In this document: piece after piece, positions 1-5,259 of the stretch
Numbering within the stretch: the first letter of the stretch is position 1
Layout: every line of letters begins with the position of its first letter
DNA from: an uncultured Eubacteriales bacterium
Lineage (GTDB): Bacteria > Bacillota > Clostridia > Oscillospirales > Oscillospiraceae
Direction of reading: 5' to 3'
NCBI GenBank assembly: GCA_905210385.1
Contig: CAJLWS010000095.1
Coordinates: 1 to 6,277 of the forward strand
Length of the DNA: 6,277 bases
The notes under the pieces: model-generated
The model's database searches: none
What the model saw: only the letters and a program-made list of their open reading frames with translations
What the model was told of the DNA's origin: nothing
Made by a program: the position numbers and the translations under genes

Positions 1-292
1 CGTCCTCAATGAAGGTCTTGGCGTTCCCGTCGGCCAGGACGATCACGATGACGGGGGCGCCGTAGGAGGGGTCGGAGTCGGCGCCCATCACTGCGGCGTT
101 GAGCCGGGATAGCCGCGCCCGATACTCGGGACTGGTGACGGCCACGATGACCGGGGACTGCCGGCCCATGGCAGTGGGGGCATAGGTGCCCGCCTCCAGC
201 ACTGCGTCCAGCAGCTCCTCGGGTACCGGCTCGGGCCGGTAGGCGCGCACGCTGCGCCGGGTCTTGATGAGAGTGAGCAGGTCCTGATTCAT
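1..292 (-). CDS. Nitroreductase family protein (N-terminal part, truncated by window edge)
   Basis: Reverse-strand reading from ATG at 292 gives 97 codons with no stop up to the left edge. The protein begins MNQDLLTLIKTRRSVRAYRP. The early TRRSVRAY segment (residues 11-18) is the typical FMN-phosphate-binding Arg-Arg-Ser region of the nitroreductase fold. It is followed by an AGTYAPTAMGRQS segment (about 34-46) and a beta-strand stretch YGAPVIVIVLAD (about 78-89), both usual in this family. Members are FMN-dependent, usually dimeric cytoplasmic NAD(P)H oxidoreductases acting on nitro compounds, quinones or flavins; the substrate cannot be told from sequence. The start is backed by AGAGAGG (306 down to 300) seven bases upstream and by a sigma-A promoter at 325-353. 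It is divergent from rarA, with no evident functional link. The C-terminal half, which completes the FMN site, lies outside the window. Confidence 0.86.
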   Translation of the reverse strand, partial: MNQDLLTLIKTRRSVRAYRPEPVPEELLDAVLEAGTYAPTAMGRQSPVIVAVTSPEYRARLSRLNAAVMGADSDPSYGAPVIVIVLADGNAKTFIED

Positions 293-324
293 AGGGATAC
301 CTCTCTTTCGCTTTTTCTGCTTAA

Positions 325-353
325 AGTATAGGGTCCACGGCCGCTGATGTCAA
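325..353 (-). promoter_or_regulatory. Sigma-A promoter of the nitroreductase gene
   Basis: On the minus strand, TTGACA (353-348) is followed after exactly 17 bp by TATACT (330-325). This is a perfect -35 box and a 5/6 -10 box at optimal spacing. The predicted transcript starts near 318, giving a leader of about 25 nt before the ATG at 292. Seen directly in sequence; promoter activity is inferred. Confidence 0.8.
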
Positions 354-384
354 GGCCGGGGGGTCGTGGAAGGAGCACACCCGC

Positions 385-413
385 TTGCGCAAGGGCGAGG
401 GGTGTGCTACAAT
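385..413 (+). promoter_or_regulatory. Extended -10 sigma-A promoter of the rarA operon
   Basis: TTGCGC (385-390), a 17-bp spacer and TACAAT (408-413) with TG at 405-406 one base before the -10 box make an extended -10 promoter. The -35 box is weak (3/6), which the TGn element could offset. Transcription would start near 420, about 65 nt before the rarA ATG at 484. It is divergent from the nitroreductase promoter, with 31 bp between the two -35 boxes. Confidence 0.6.
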
Positions 414-465
414 GGATCGGGACAAGGCGTCCCGCCTGGGGGACCGGGCCGGGAAGCGCCGCTGG

Positions 466-475
466 AAGGAGGAGG
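466..475 (+). promoter_or_regulatory. Ribosome binding site fixing the rarA start
   Basis: AAGGAGGAGG is a near-perfect Shine-Dalgarno sequence ending eight bases before ATG 484. It decides against the in-frame upstream TTG at 385 and ATG at 412, which lie inside the promoter and have no such site. Confidence 0.8.
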
Positions 476-483
476 CACGGCCC

Positions 484-1749
484 ATGATGTATCAGCCCTT
501 GGCGGACCGGATCCGGCCCCAGACCCTGGACGAGGTGGTTGGGCAGAGGCATATTCTGGGGAAGAACGGCCTGCTGCGCCGAGTCATTGAGAGCGGTAAA
601 ATCCCAAACATGGTATTCTACGGCCCTTCGGGCACGGGTAAGACCACGGTGGCCAACATCATTGCCAACCGGTCGGGCCGGGCCCTGCGGCGGCTTAACG
701 CCACCACTGCCTCCCTGTCCGATGTGAGGGACATCATGGACGAGGTGGGCACCCTGCTGGCCCCCAACGGGGTGTTGCTCTATCTGGATGAGATCCAGTA
801 CTTCAATAAGAAGCAGCAGCAGTCCCTGTTGGAGTTCATCGAAAACGGCAAGATCACCCTCGTAGCCTCCACGACGGAGAACCCCTATTTCACCATCTTC
901 AACGCCATCCTGTCCCGTTCCACCGTGTTTGAGTTCAAGGCCCTCACAGCGGAAGATATCCTGCCGGCGGTGGACCGGGGGCTGCGCCTCATGGGGGAAG
1001 AGTTGGGGGTGCAGGTGGCGTGTGAGGAGGGTGTTCGGGAGAAGCTGGCCGCCGCCAGCGGTGGGGATGTGCGCAAAGCGCTGAACGCAGTGGAGCTGCT
1101 GATGAACGCCGGGCGGATCAGCCAAGGAACGGTCCACATCACCCTGGAGGACGCAGCTGTGGTGGCCCAGCGATCAGCCATGCGGTACGACCGGGAGGGG
1201 GATGAGCACTTTGACACCGCCTCCGCCCTGATGAAGTCCCTGCGAGGCTCCGACCCGGATGCCGCCCTGCACTATCTGGCCAGGCTGCTGGAGGCGGGGG
1301 ACCTGATCCCCGCCATCCGGCGGCTGCTGTGCTCGGCCAGCGAGGACATCGGGCTGGCCTACCCCCAGGCGGCGGCCATCGTCAAGGCCTGCTGTGACAG
1401 CGCGTTGCAGCTGGGCCTGCCAGAGGCCAAGCTGCCCCTGGCCCAGGCGGTCATCCTGCTGGCTACCGCCCCCAAGTCCAACAGCGTGTGCGCCGCCATT
1501 GACGCAGCCATGGCCGACGTGCGGGCGGGGAATACGGGGGACTATCCCCGACACCTGCAGAACGTCCATGCGGACGGTACAGGCTTTGAGCGGGAGCAGG
1601 GCTACCTATACCCCCACAACTACCCCAACCACTGGGTGCGGCAGCAATACCTGCCCGATGCCATCAAGGACCGGGTGTACTATCAGTATGGCCCCAACAA
1701 GAACGAGCAGGCCGCCAAGGCCTACTGGGATAAGATCAAAGGAAACTGA
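484..1749 (+). CDS. rarA: Replication-associated recombination protein A (AAA+ ATPase, RarA/MgsA)
   Basis: A 421-residue protein of the RarA/MgsA/WRNIP1 family, related to clamp-loader ATPases and acting in the cytoplasm at stalled or damaged replication forks. Visible motifs: N-terminal PLADRIRPQTLDEVVGQ, Walker A GPSGTGKT (47-54), Walker B LLYLDEIQ (98-105), sensor 1 ASTTENP (128-134), an SRS arginine finger (144-146) and a sensor 2 region GGDVRKALN (193-201). After these comes the family's C-terminal tetramerisation part, including YDREGDEHFDTASALMKSLR, RGSDPDAALHYLARL and an APKSNS motif. Length and motif order fit a complete, intact gene. ATG 484 was chosen because of the strong ribosome binding site at 466-475 and because the protein then begins where RarA homologues do; a second ATG follows at 487. 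It is the first gene of an operon with the DUF951 gene (14 bp downstream) and hisC. Function rests on family knowledge. Confidence 0.95.
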   Translation: MMYQPLADRIRPQTLDEVVGQRHILGKNGLLRRVIESGKIPNMVFYGPSGTGKTTVANIIANRSGRALRRLNATTASLSDVRDIMDEVGTLLAPNGVLLYLDEIQYFNKKQQQSLLEFIENGKITLVASTTENPYFTIFNAILSRSTVFEFKALTAEDILPAVDRGLRLMGEELGVQVACEEGVREKLAAASGGDVRKALNAVELLMNAGRISQGTVHITLEDAAVVAQRSAMRYDREGDEHFDTASALMKSLRGSDPDAALHYLARLLEAGDLIPAIRRLLCSASEDIGLAYPQAAAIVKACCDSALQLGLPEAKLPLAQAVILLATAPKSNSVCAAIDAAMADVRAGNTGDYPRHLQNVHADGTGFEREQGYLYPHNYPNHWVRQQYLPDAIKDRVYYQYGPNKNEQAAKAYWDKIKGN

Positions 1750-1763
1750 AAGGCGGTGGCGGT

Positions 1764-1964
1764 ATGCCCATGGATATCCATGTGGGAGATGTGTTGGAAC
1801 TGAAGAAGCAGCACCCCTGCGGCAGCAAGGAGTGGAAGGTGCTCCGGGTTGGGATGGATTTTAAGCTGAAGTGCGTCGGCTGCGGCCACGAGCTGATGAT
1901 CCCCCGGAGCAAGGCGGAGAAGGCCGTAAAGAAAGTGAAGCGGGACGGGGGAGAGACGGTATGA
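1764..1964 (+). CDS. DUF951 family small protein
   Basis: A 66-residue basic protein matching the DUF951 pattern of Firmicutes: an opening beta segment (IHVGDVLELKK, residues 5-15), HPCGSKEW (17-24), VGMDFKLKC (29-37) and CVGCGHELMIPR (37-48), then a lysine-rich tail. Three cysteines (19, 37, 40), two of them as CxxC, could bind a metal, but this is inference. The family has no firmly established function that I know of, and its basic charge and SH3-like start hint at nucleic acid binding only weakly. ATG 1764 follows AAAGGCGG (1749-1756) at seven bases; an in-frame ATG at 1770 is an alternative start. It lies 14 bp after rarA, and its stop overlaps the hisC start as ATGA (1961-1964), so it is probably translationally coupled to hisC. 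Confidence 0.88.
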   Translation: MPMDIHVGDVLELKKQHPCGSKEWKVLRVGMDFKLKCVGCGHELMIPRSKAEKAVKKVKRDGGETV

Positions 1965-3019
1965 AGGAGTTCTGGAGCGGCCGCATCCGGGATGCGGTGC
2001 CCTATGTCCCCGGGGAGCAGCCCCGGGAGGGAAAGTTCATCAAGCTCAACACCAACGAGTGTCCCTATCCGCCCTCTCCCAGGGTGGTGGAGGCCATCCG
2101 CCAGGCTGCGGGGGACGAGCTGCGGCTCTACCCGGACCCGGAGTGCCTGGCCCTGCGCCGGGCCATCGCCAAGCGGGAGGGGTTAAAGCCGGAGCAGGTG
2201 TTCTGCTCCAACGGGTCGGATGAGGTGCTGGCCTTTGCCTTCCAGGCATTTTTTGACCCGGAGCGGGAGATCGTGTTCCCCCGGATCACATACAGCTTTT
2301 ATCCGGTTTATACCGATTACTTCGGCCTGCGCTGCCGCCGGGTGCCCATGAACCCGGACTTTTCCGACCCGGTGGATGAACTGTGCGGGAGTAACGGCGG
2401 CGTGGTACTGTGCAACCCTAACGCCCCCACGGGCATCGCCGTGGGGCTGGACGTGGTGGAGAAGCTGCTCCGGGCCAACCCGGACGTAGTGGTCATCGTG
2501 GACGAGGCCTACGTGGACTTTGGCGCCCGCAGCGCCGTACCCCTGATCGACAAGTACCCCAATCTGCTGGTGGTGCAGACCGCGTCCAAGTCCCGGGCCC
2601 TGGCGGGGCTCCGGGTAGGCTGGGCCATGGGTCAGGAAAACCTCATCAGCGGCCTGCGGTGCGTGCGGGACTCCATCAACTCCTACACCGTGGACCGGGC
2701 CGCCCAGGCGGGGGCCCGGGCAGCCATCGAGGACGAGGATTATTTTCAGTCCATCCGCCGTCGGGTGATGGATACTCGGGAGCGGACGGCGAAAGTATTA
2801 AAGCAAATGGGCTTTATAGTCCTTCCCTCCCAGGCCAATTTCCTGTTTCTCTCCCACCCAAACCATGGGGGAAAGGAGCTGCTGGATGCCCTGCGGGAGC
2901 GGGGGATCCTGGTGCGGTGGTGGAGCGACCCACCGATCGAAAACTGGCTGCGGGTGACCATCGGCACCGACGAGGAGATGGAGGAGTTTGCGCGTGGAAT
3001 GCGAGAGATTGTCTCGTGA
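1961..3019 (+). CDS. hisC: Histidinol-phosphate aminotransferase family (class I/II PLP enzyme)
   Basis: A 352-residue fold-type I aminotransferase of the usual HisC length. HisC swaps the amino group between glutamate and imidazole-acetol phosphate in histidine synthesis. Visible features: substrate-side KLNTNECPYPPSP (28-40), the PLP phosphate contact SNGSDE (83-88), NPNAPTG (152-158), the PLP-ring Asp and Tyr in VDEAYVDF (180-187), the Schiff-base lysine K210 in TASKSRALAGLRVGW (207-221), and a C-terminal NWLRVTIGTDEE segment with the carboxylate-binding arginine. ATG 1961 was chosen because GGGGGAG (1947-1953) sits seven bases upstream and the protein then begins as HisC homologues do; the frame is open further upstream but overlaps the DUF951 gene. 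No other his genes are in the window, so a paralogue acting on an aromatic amino acid or another phosphate substrate, or a CobD-like role, is possible, though the motifs favour HisC. Confidence 0.88.
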   Translation: MKEFWSGRIRDAVPYVPGEQPREGKFIKLNTNECPYPPSPRVVEAIRQAAGDELRLYPDPECLALRRAIAKREGLKPEQVFCSNGSDEVLAFAFQAFFDPEREIVFPRITYSFYPVYTDYFGLRCRRVPMNPDFSDPVDELCGSNGGVVLCNPNAPTGIAVGLDVVEKLLRANPDVVVIVDEAYVDFGARSAVPLIDKYPNLLVVQTASKSRALAGLRVGWAMGQENLISGLRCVRDSINSYTVDRAAQAGARAAIEDEDYFQSIRRRVMDTRERTAKVLKQMGFIVLPSQANFLFLSHPNHGGKELLDALRERGILVRWWSDPPIENWLRVTIGTDEEMEEFARGMREIVS

Positions 3020-3048
3020 GCCGGTGCTGGAGATAACATTCTGGAGAT

Positions 3049-3053
3049 GGAGG
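3049..3053 (+). promoter_or_regulatory. Ribosome binding site deciding the start of the small membrane protein
   Basis: GGAGG lies eight bases before ATG 3062. In-frame ATGs at 3047 and 3056 precede or crowd this site and have no well-placed Shine-Dalgarno sequence of their own. Confidence 0.65.
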
Positions 3054-3061
3054 ATATGGGT

Positions 3062-3295
3062 ATGAAGAAAGACGTGGGACTGGTGGGTATGATCCTGGCG
3101 CTGCTGGCCGCCGTGATCTGGACGGCCAACTGTATCGTCCTGCTGTTGTACGCGGGTGAGGCTACGCCGGTGAGGGTCATTCTCATTGTGGATGTGGTAT
3201 GCGCGATTATCTGGTGGATCGTGTTCATGGTGGCGGTGCTGGTGCGCCGGAAGAATCGGAATCAGGCGGAGCATGAACCTCAGAAAAGGAAATAG
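3062..3295 (+). CDS. Small two-helix membrane protein, function unknown
   Basis: A 77-residue protein that I do not recognise as a named family. It starts MKKDVG and has two clear hydrophobic stretches at about residues 5-30 (GLVGMILALLAAVIWTANC region) and 37-61 (VILIVDVVCAIIWWIVFMV region). They are joined by a short polar loop (GEATPVR), and a very basic tail follows (RRKNRNQ...KRK). By the positive-inside rule both ends probably face the cytoplasm. It lies 42 bp after hisC, on the same strand and before the operon terminator, so it is probably co-transcribed with rarA, the DUF951 gene and hisC; nothing in the context shows its job. An ATG at 3047 would add five residues. Reading-frame length, a good ribosome binding site and membrane-protein composition support a real gene. 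Confidence 0.7.
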   Translation: MKKDVGLVGMILALLAAVIWTANCIVLLLYAGEATPVRVILIVDVVCAIIWWIVFMVAVLVRRKNRNQAEHEPQKRK

Positions 3296-3321
3296 AATCG
3301 GGAAAAACCTGGAACAGAGGG

Positions 3322-3355
3322 AAAGACCTTTGGCTGGCGGCCAAAGGTCTTTTTT
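3322..3355 (+). terminator. Strong rho-independent terminator ending the rarA-hisC operon
   Basis: A perfect 13-bp stem, AAAGACCTTTGGC (3322-3334) with GCCAAAGGTCTTT (3340-3352), closes a 5-base loop. A run of six T (3350-3355) forms the stem end and tail. It lies 26 bp after the small membrane protein gene and separates the housekeeping operon from the sporulation cluster. Confidence 0.93.
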
Positions 3356-3371
3356 CCTTCCTGGACTCGCT

Positions 3372-3404
3372 TTGACCTTTTTTGAAGACGCGAAGGGGTA
3401 TAAT
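3372..3404 (+). promoter_or_regulatory. Long-spacer promoter of spoIIGA-sigE (Spo0A-type candidate)
   Basis: TTGACC (3372-3377, 5/6) and a perfect TATAAT (3399-3404) are separated by 21 bp rather than 17. The spoIIG promoter of B. subtilis is known for a similar over-long spacer (22 bp) and needs Spo0A~P to be used by sigma-A RNA polymerase. TTTGACC (3371-3377), overlapping the -35 box, is a 6/7 match to an inverted 0A box (TTYGACA). Predicted start is near 3411, about 50 nt before GTG 3461. Boxes are seen directly; Spo0A control is inferred. Confidence 0.65.
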
Positions 3405-3442
3405 CATCCGTGACAGCCCAGTCCAGGTTGTCATCCACGTTT

Positions 3443-3455
3443 AGGAGGGAGGGAG
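3443..3455 (+). promoter_or_regulatory. Ribosome binding site for spoIIGA
   Basis: AGGAGGGAGGGAG contains two overlapping GGAGG cores; the second (3448-3452) is eight bases before GTG 3461, an ideal distance. GTG 3476 is the main rival start, with only GGGAG (3466-3470) five bases ahead of it. Confidence 0.65.
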
Positions 3456-3460
3456 CCCAG

Positions 3461-4345
3461 GTGGCGGGAGAGTCGGTGACAGTGATTTACATAGACCTGC
3501 TGTTCCTGCTCAACTTTGTTGCCAATTACTTGCTCCTACTGGGTTCTGGGCGGATGGCTGGAGCTGTGCTTTACCGCCTGCGTATTGCGGTGGGCGCGGC
3601 GCTGGGGGCCGTGTATGCGGCGGCTGTGTTTCTGCCTGGTTGCGGGTGGCTGGCGGCGTGGCCATGCAAGCTGGGGTCGGGAGTGCTGATGGTTTTGACT
3701 GCGTTTGGCGCGGGTAAGAGGCTGCTCCGGTCCAGCGTGCTTTTTTTTGTTGCCTCCGCAGCCCTGGCGGGAGGAATTCTGGCAGTAGAGCTCTTAGGCG
3801 GCACCAGCCTGACGGTGGCCAACGGGGTATTCTACAGCTATATGGATCTGCGGCTTTTGCTGCTGCTGTTCATCCTGTGTTATTTTATTCTCTCCCTGTT
3901 CTTCCAGGGGATGGGCAGGCATGGAAGACGTGAACTGACCGACATCCAGATTATATTCGAAGGCGAACAGATTAGTTTGACAGCTCTGATTGATTCTGGA
4001 CACACACTAACTGACCCGGCAACGAACCGCCCGGTGACCGTTGTGGACTGTGGCTGTTTTTCTAAGCTGCTCCCCTCTGAGGTCCGGGCAGACGAGCCCG
4101 TGGAATCGCTGAGGCGCTGCCAGAATTTCGGCATCAAGGGAGCGCGGCTGATTCCTTACCGGGCGGTGGGAGTGGAGTGCGGCATGTTGCTGGCGCTGAA
4201 AGTAGATCAGATCCGTGTGGGGGGAAGGGCGCAGAGAAGTGTGCTGGTGGCCCTATCTCCCACGCCGGTGGGAGATGGGGAAGGCTACCAGGCGCTGGTT
4301 GCCCCTGCGCTTGGTGGGGAGGAATCGGAGCGCTCCAGTGCGTGA
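3461..4345 (+). CDS. spoIIGA: Sigma-E processing peptidase SpoIIGA
   Basis: A 294-residue protein (B. subtilis homologue about 309). It is a membrane-embedded aspartic protease at the sporulation septum that cuts the pro-sequence from pro-sigma-E in the mother cell after a signal from the forespore. The N-terminal half has five hydrophobic segments at about residues 8-28, 34-58, 62-82, 88-110 and 128-150, opening with VIYIDLLFLLNFVANYLLL, a typical SpoIIGA start. The C-terminal half is a soluble single-domain protease with the catalytic Asp 178 in ALIDSGHTLTDP (175-186). Such proteases work as dimers, each chain giving one Asp. GTG 3461 is supported by its ribosome binding site; GTG 3476 would begin MTVIYID, closer to the usual N-terminus, so the start is uncertain by five residues. 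It lies 73 bp before its substrate gene sigE, the standard spoIIG arrangement, with no terminator between. Confidence 0.93.
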   Translation: MAGESVTVIYIDLLFLLNFVANYLLLLGSGRMAGAVLYRLRIAVGAALGAVYAAAVFLPGCGWLAAWPCKLGSGVLMVLTAFGAGKRLLRSSVLFFVASAALAGGILAVELLGGTSLTVANGVFYSYMDLRLLLLLFILCYFILSLFFQGMGRHGRRELTDIQIIFEGEQISLTALIDSGHTLTDPATNRPVTVVDCGCFSKLLPSEVRADEPVESLRRCQNFGIKGARLIPYRAVGVECGMLLALKVDQIRVGGRAQRSVLVALSPTPVGDGEGYQALVAPALGGEESERSSA

Positions 4346-4418
4346 GAGATTGCCGAATATGTCTGGATTTTAAGAATTGGGATTACAGCATGGACAGTTG
4401 GCGGAATGGAGGAACGAT

Positions 4419-5144
4419 ATGGTCATCACAGGGAAACTGTACCTAGGAGTGCGCAGGTTACTTTCCGCGCTGGGCATTGCTCTTCCCGGAACGATTTACT
4501 ATATCGGCGGTAGCGACACCCTGCCCCCGCCGCTCCCCCGCCAAGAGGAGGCAGAGCTGCTCCAAAAGCTGGAGCAGGGGGAGCGGGACGGACCGGCCCG
4601 GGCCAAGCTCATCGAGCACAACCTGCGCCTGGTGGTGTACATTGCCCGCCGGTTTGAGAATACGGGGGTGGGGATTGAGGACCTGATCTCCATCGGCACC
4701 ATTGGTCTGATCAAGGCGGTGGAGACCTATCAGCCGGCCAAGAATATCAAACTGGCCACCTATGCCTCCCGGTGCATTGAAAACGAGATCCTCATGTACC
4801 TGCGCAAGAACGCCAACCGCCGGGGGGAGGTCTCCCTGGACGAACCGTTGAACACCGACTGGGACGGCAACGAGCTGCTGCTGTCTGACGTGCTGGGTAC
4901 GGAGAGTGACGTGATTGAAAAGCCCTTGGAGGATGATGTGGACCGAGATCTGCTGCTGCGGGCAGTGGCACAACTGCCCCAGCGGGAGCGGACTATCATC
5001 ACCATGCGCTTCGGCCTGGGCGGCGGCCGGGAGCGGACCCAGAAGGAAGTGGCTGACCTGCTGGGCATCTCCCAATCCTATATTTCTCGGCTGGAGAAGC
5101 GGATTATCCACCGGCTCAAGCGAGAGATCCTGCAAATGATGTAG
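4419..5144 (+). CDS. sigE: RNA polymerase sporulation sigma factor, pro-sigma-E
   Basis: A 241-residue sigma-70 family protein (B. subtilis SigE 239) that drives early mother-cell transcription. Residues 1-27 form the inhibitory, membrane-associating pro-sequence, ending at IYYIGGS (26-32), with the YYIGG at the same residue numbers as in B. subtilis pro-sigma-E, where SpoIIGA cleaves. Region 2 covers about 64-135: NLRLVVYIARRFENTG, DLISIGTIGLIKAVE and LATYASRCIENEILMYLR (112-129), for core and -10 binding. Region 4 (about 178-238) has the helix-turn-helix TQKEVADLLGISQSYISRLE (207-226) for the -35 element. ATG 4419 follows GGAGG (4408-4412) at six bases; an in-frame TTG at 4377 has no ribosome binding site. 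It shares the long-spacer promoter upstream of spoIIGA. The pro-sequence is less lysine-rich than in Bacillus but keeps basic and hydrophobic residues. Match to SigE is near unmistakable. Confidence 0.97.
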   Translation: MVITGKLYLGVRRLLSALGIALPGTIYYIGGSDTLPPPLPRQEEAELLQKLEQGERDGPARAKLIEHNLRLVVYIARRFENTGVGIEDLISIGTIGLIKAVETYQPAKNIKLATYASRCIENEILMYLRKNANRRGEVSLDEPLNTDWDGNELLLSDVLGTESDVIEKPLEDDVDRDLLLRAVAQLPQRERTIITMRFGLGGGRERTQKEVADLLGISQSYISRLEKRIIHRLKREILQMM

Positions 5145-5199
5145 GGGAAAAGTCCATCGAAAGTGGTCTGACGATAAAAAATAAAGCTCGCCCAGCCAT

Positions 5200-5229
5200 T
5201 GTATGAAAGGGTTACCACCGGAAATACTG
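5200..5229 (+). promoter_or_regulatory. Candidate sigma-F-type promoter of sigG
   Basis: TGTATG (5200-5205) resembles the GYATA -35 element, and GGAAATACTG (5220-5229) fits the GG-N2-A-N-A-N-T pattern of forespore sigma-F -10 elements. The gap is 14 bp, one or two short of usual. Transcription would start near 5236, just ahead of the ribosome binding site at 5249-5255. In B. subtilis sigG is known to have its own sigma-F promoter. The consensus is recalled from memory and the assignment is inference. Confidence 0.42.
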
Positions 5230-5248
5230 AATCTATCCGGTTCAGAGC

Positions 5249-5255
5249 GAGGTGA
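5249..5255 (+). promoter_or_regulatory. Ribosome binding site deciding a GTG start for sigG
   Basis: GAGGTGA matches seven bases of the anti-Shine-Dalgarno complement, and its GAGG core ends seven bases before GTG 5260. The in-frame ATG at 5203 has no purine-rich site before it and would lie upstream of the predicted transcript start. Confidence 0.75.
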
Positions 5256-5259
5256 GGGC

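Noticed and set aside
289..1137. Long open frame on the minus strand opposite rarA (282 codons)
   Set aside because: It is antisense to a gene with clear AAA+ motifs, has a His/Gln/Pro/Gly-rich low-complexity composition typical of GC-rich shadow frames, and shows no recognisable domain.
1871..1960. N-terminal extension of hisC upstream of ATG 1961
   Set aside because: It would overlap most of the second half of the DUF951 gene in another frame, and ATG 1961 has a good ribosome binding site and the usual HisC N-terminus.
3002..3016. Small hairpin CGAGA/TCTCG at the end of hisC as a terminator
   Set aside because: Only 5 bp, overlaps the coding end, and has no T run; the real terminator is at 3322-3355.
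4346..4418. Separate sigE promoter or small gene in the spoIIGA-sigE gap
   Set aside because: No paired promoter boxes seen, and the short frame from ATG 4390 overlaps the sigE ribosome binding site and start in another frame.
5172..5203. Sigma-G-type promoter using CATTGTA (5197-5203) as -10
   Set aside because: The -10 matches CATNNTA, but no GNATA-like element lies at 17-18 bp; the nearest, CGATA at 5172-5176, is 20 bp away. Autoregulation is plausible but not supported enough.
5203..5259. ATG 5203 as the sigG start
   Set aside because: No ribosome binding site before it, it overlaps the promoter-like elements, and it adds 19 residues absent from homologues.
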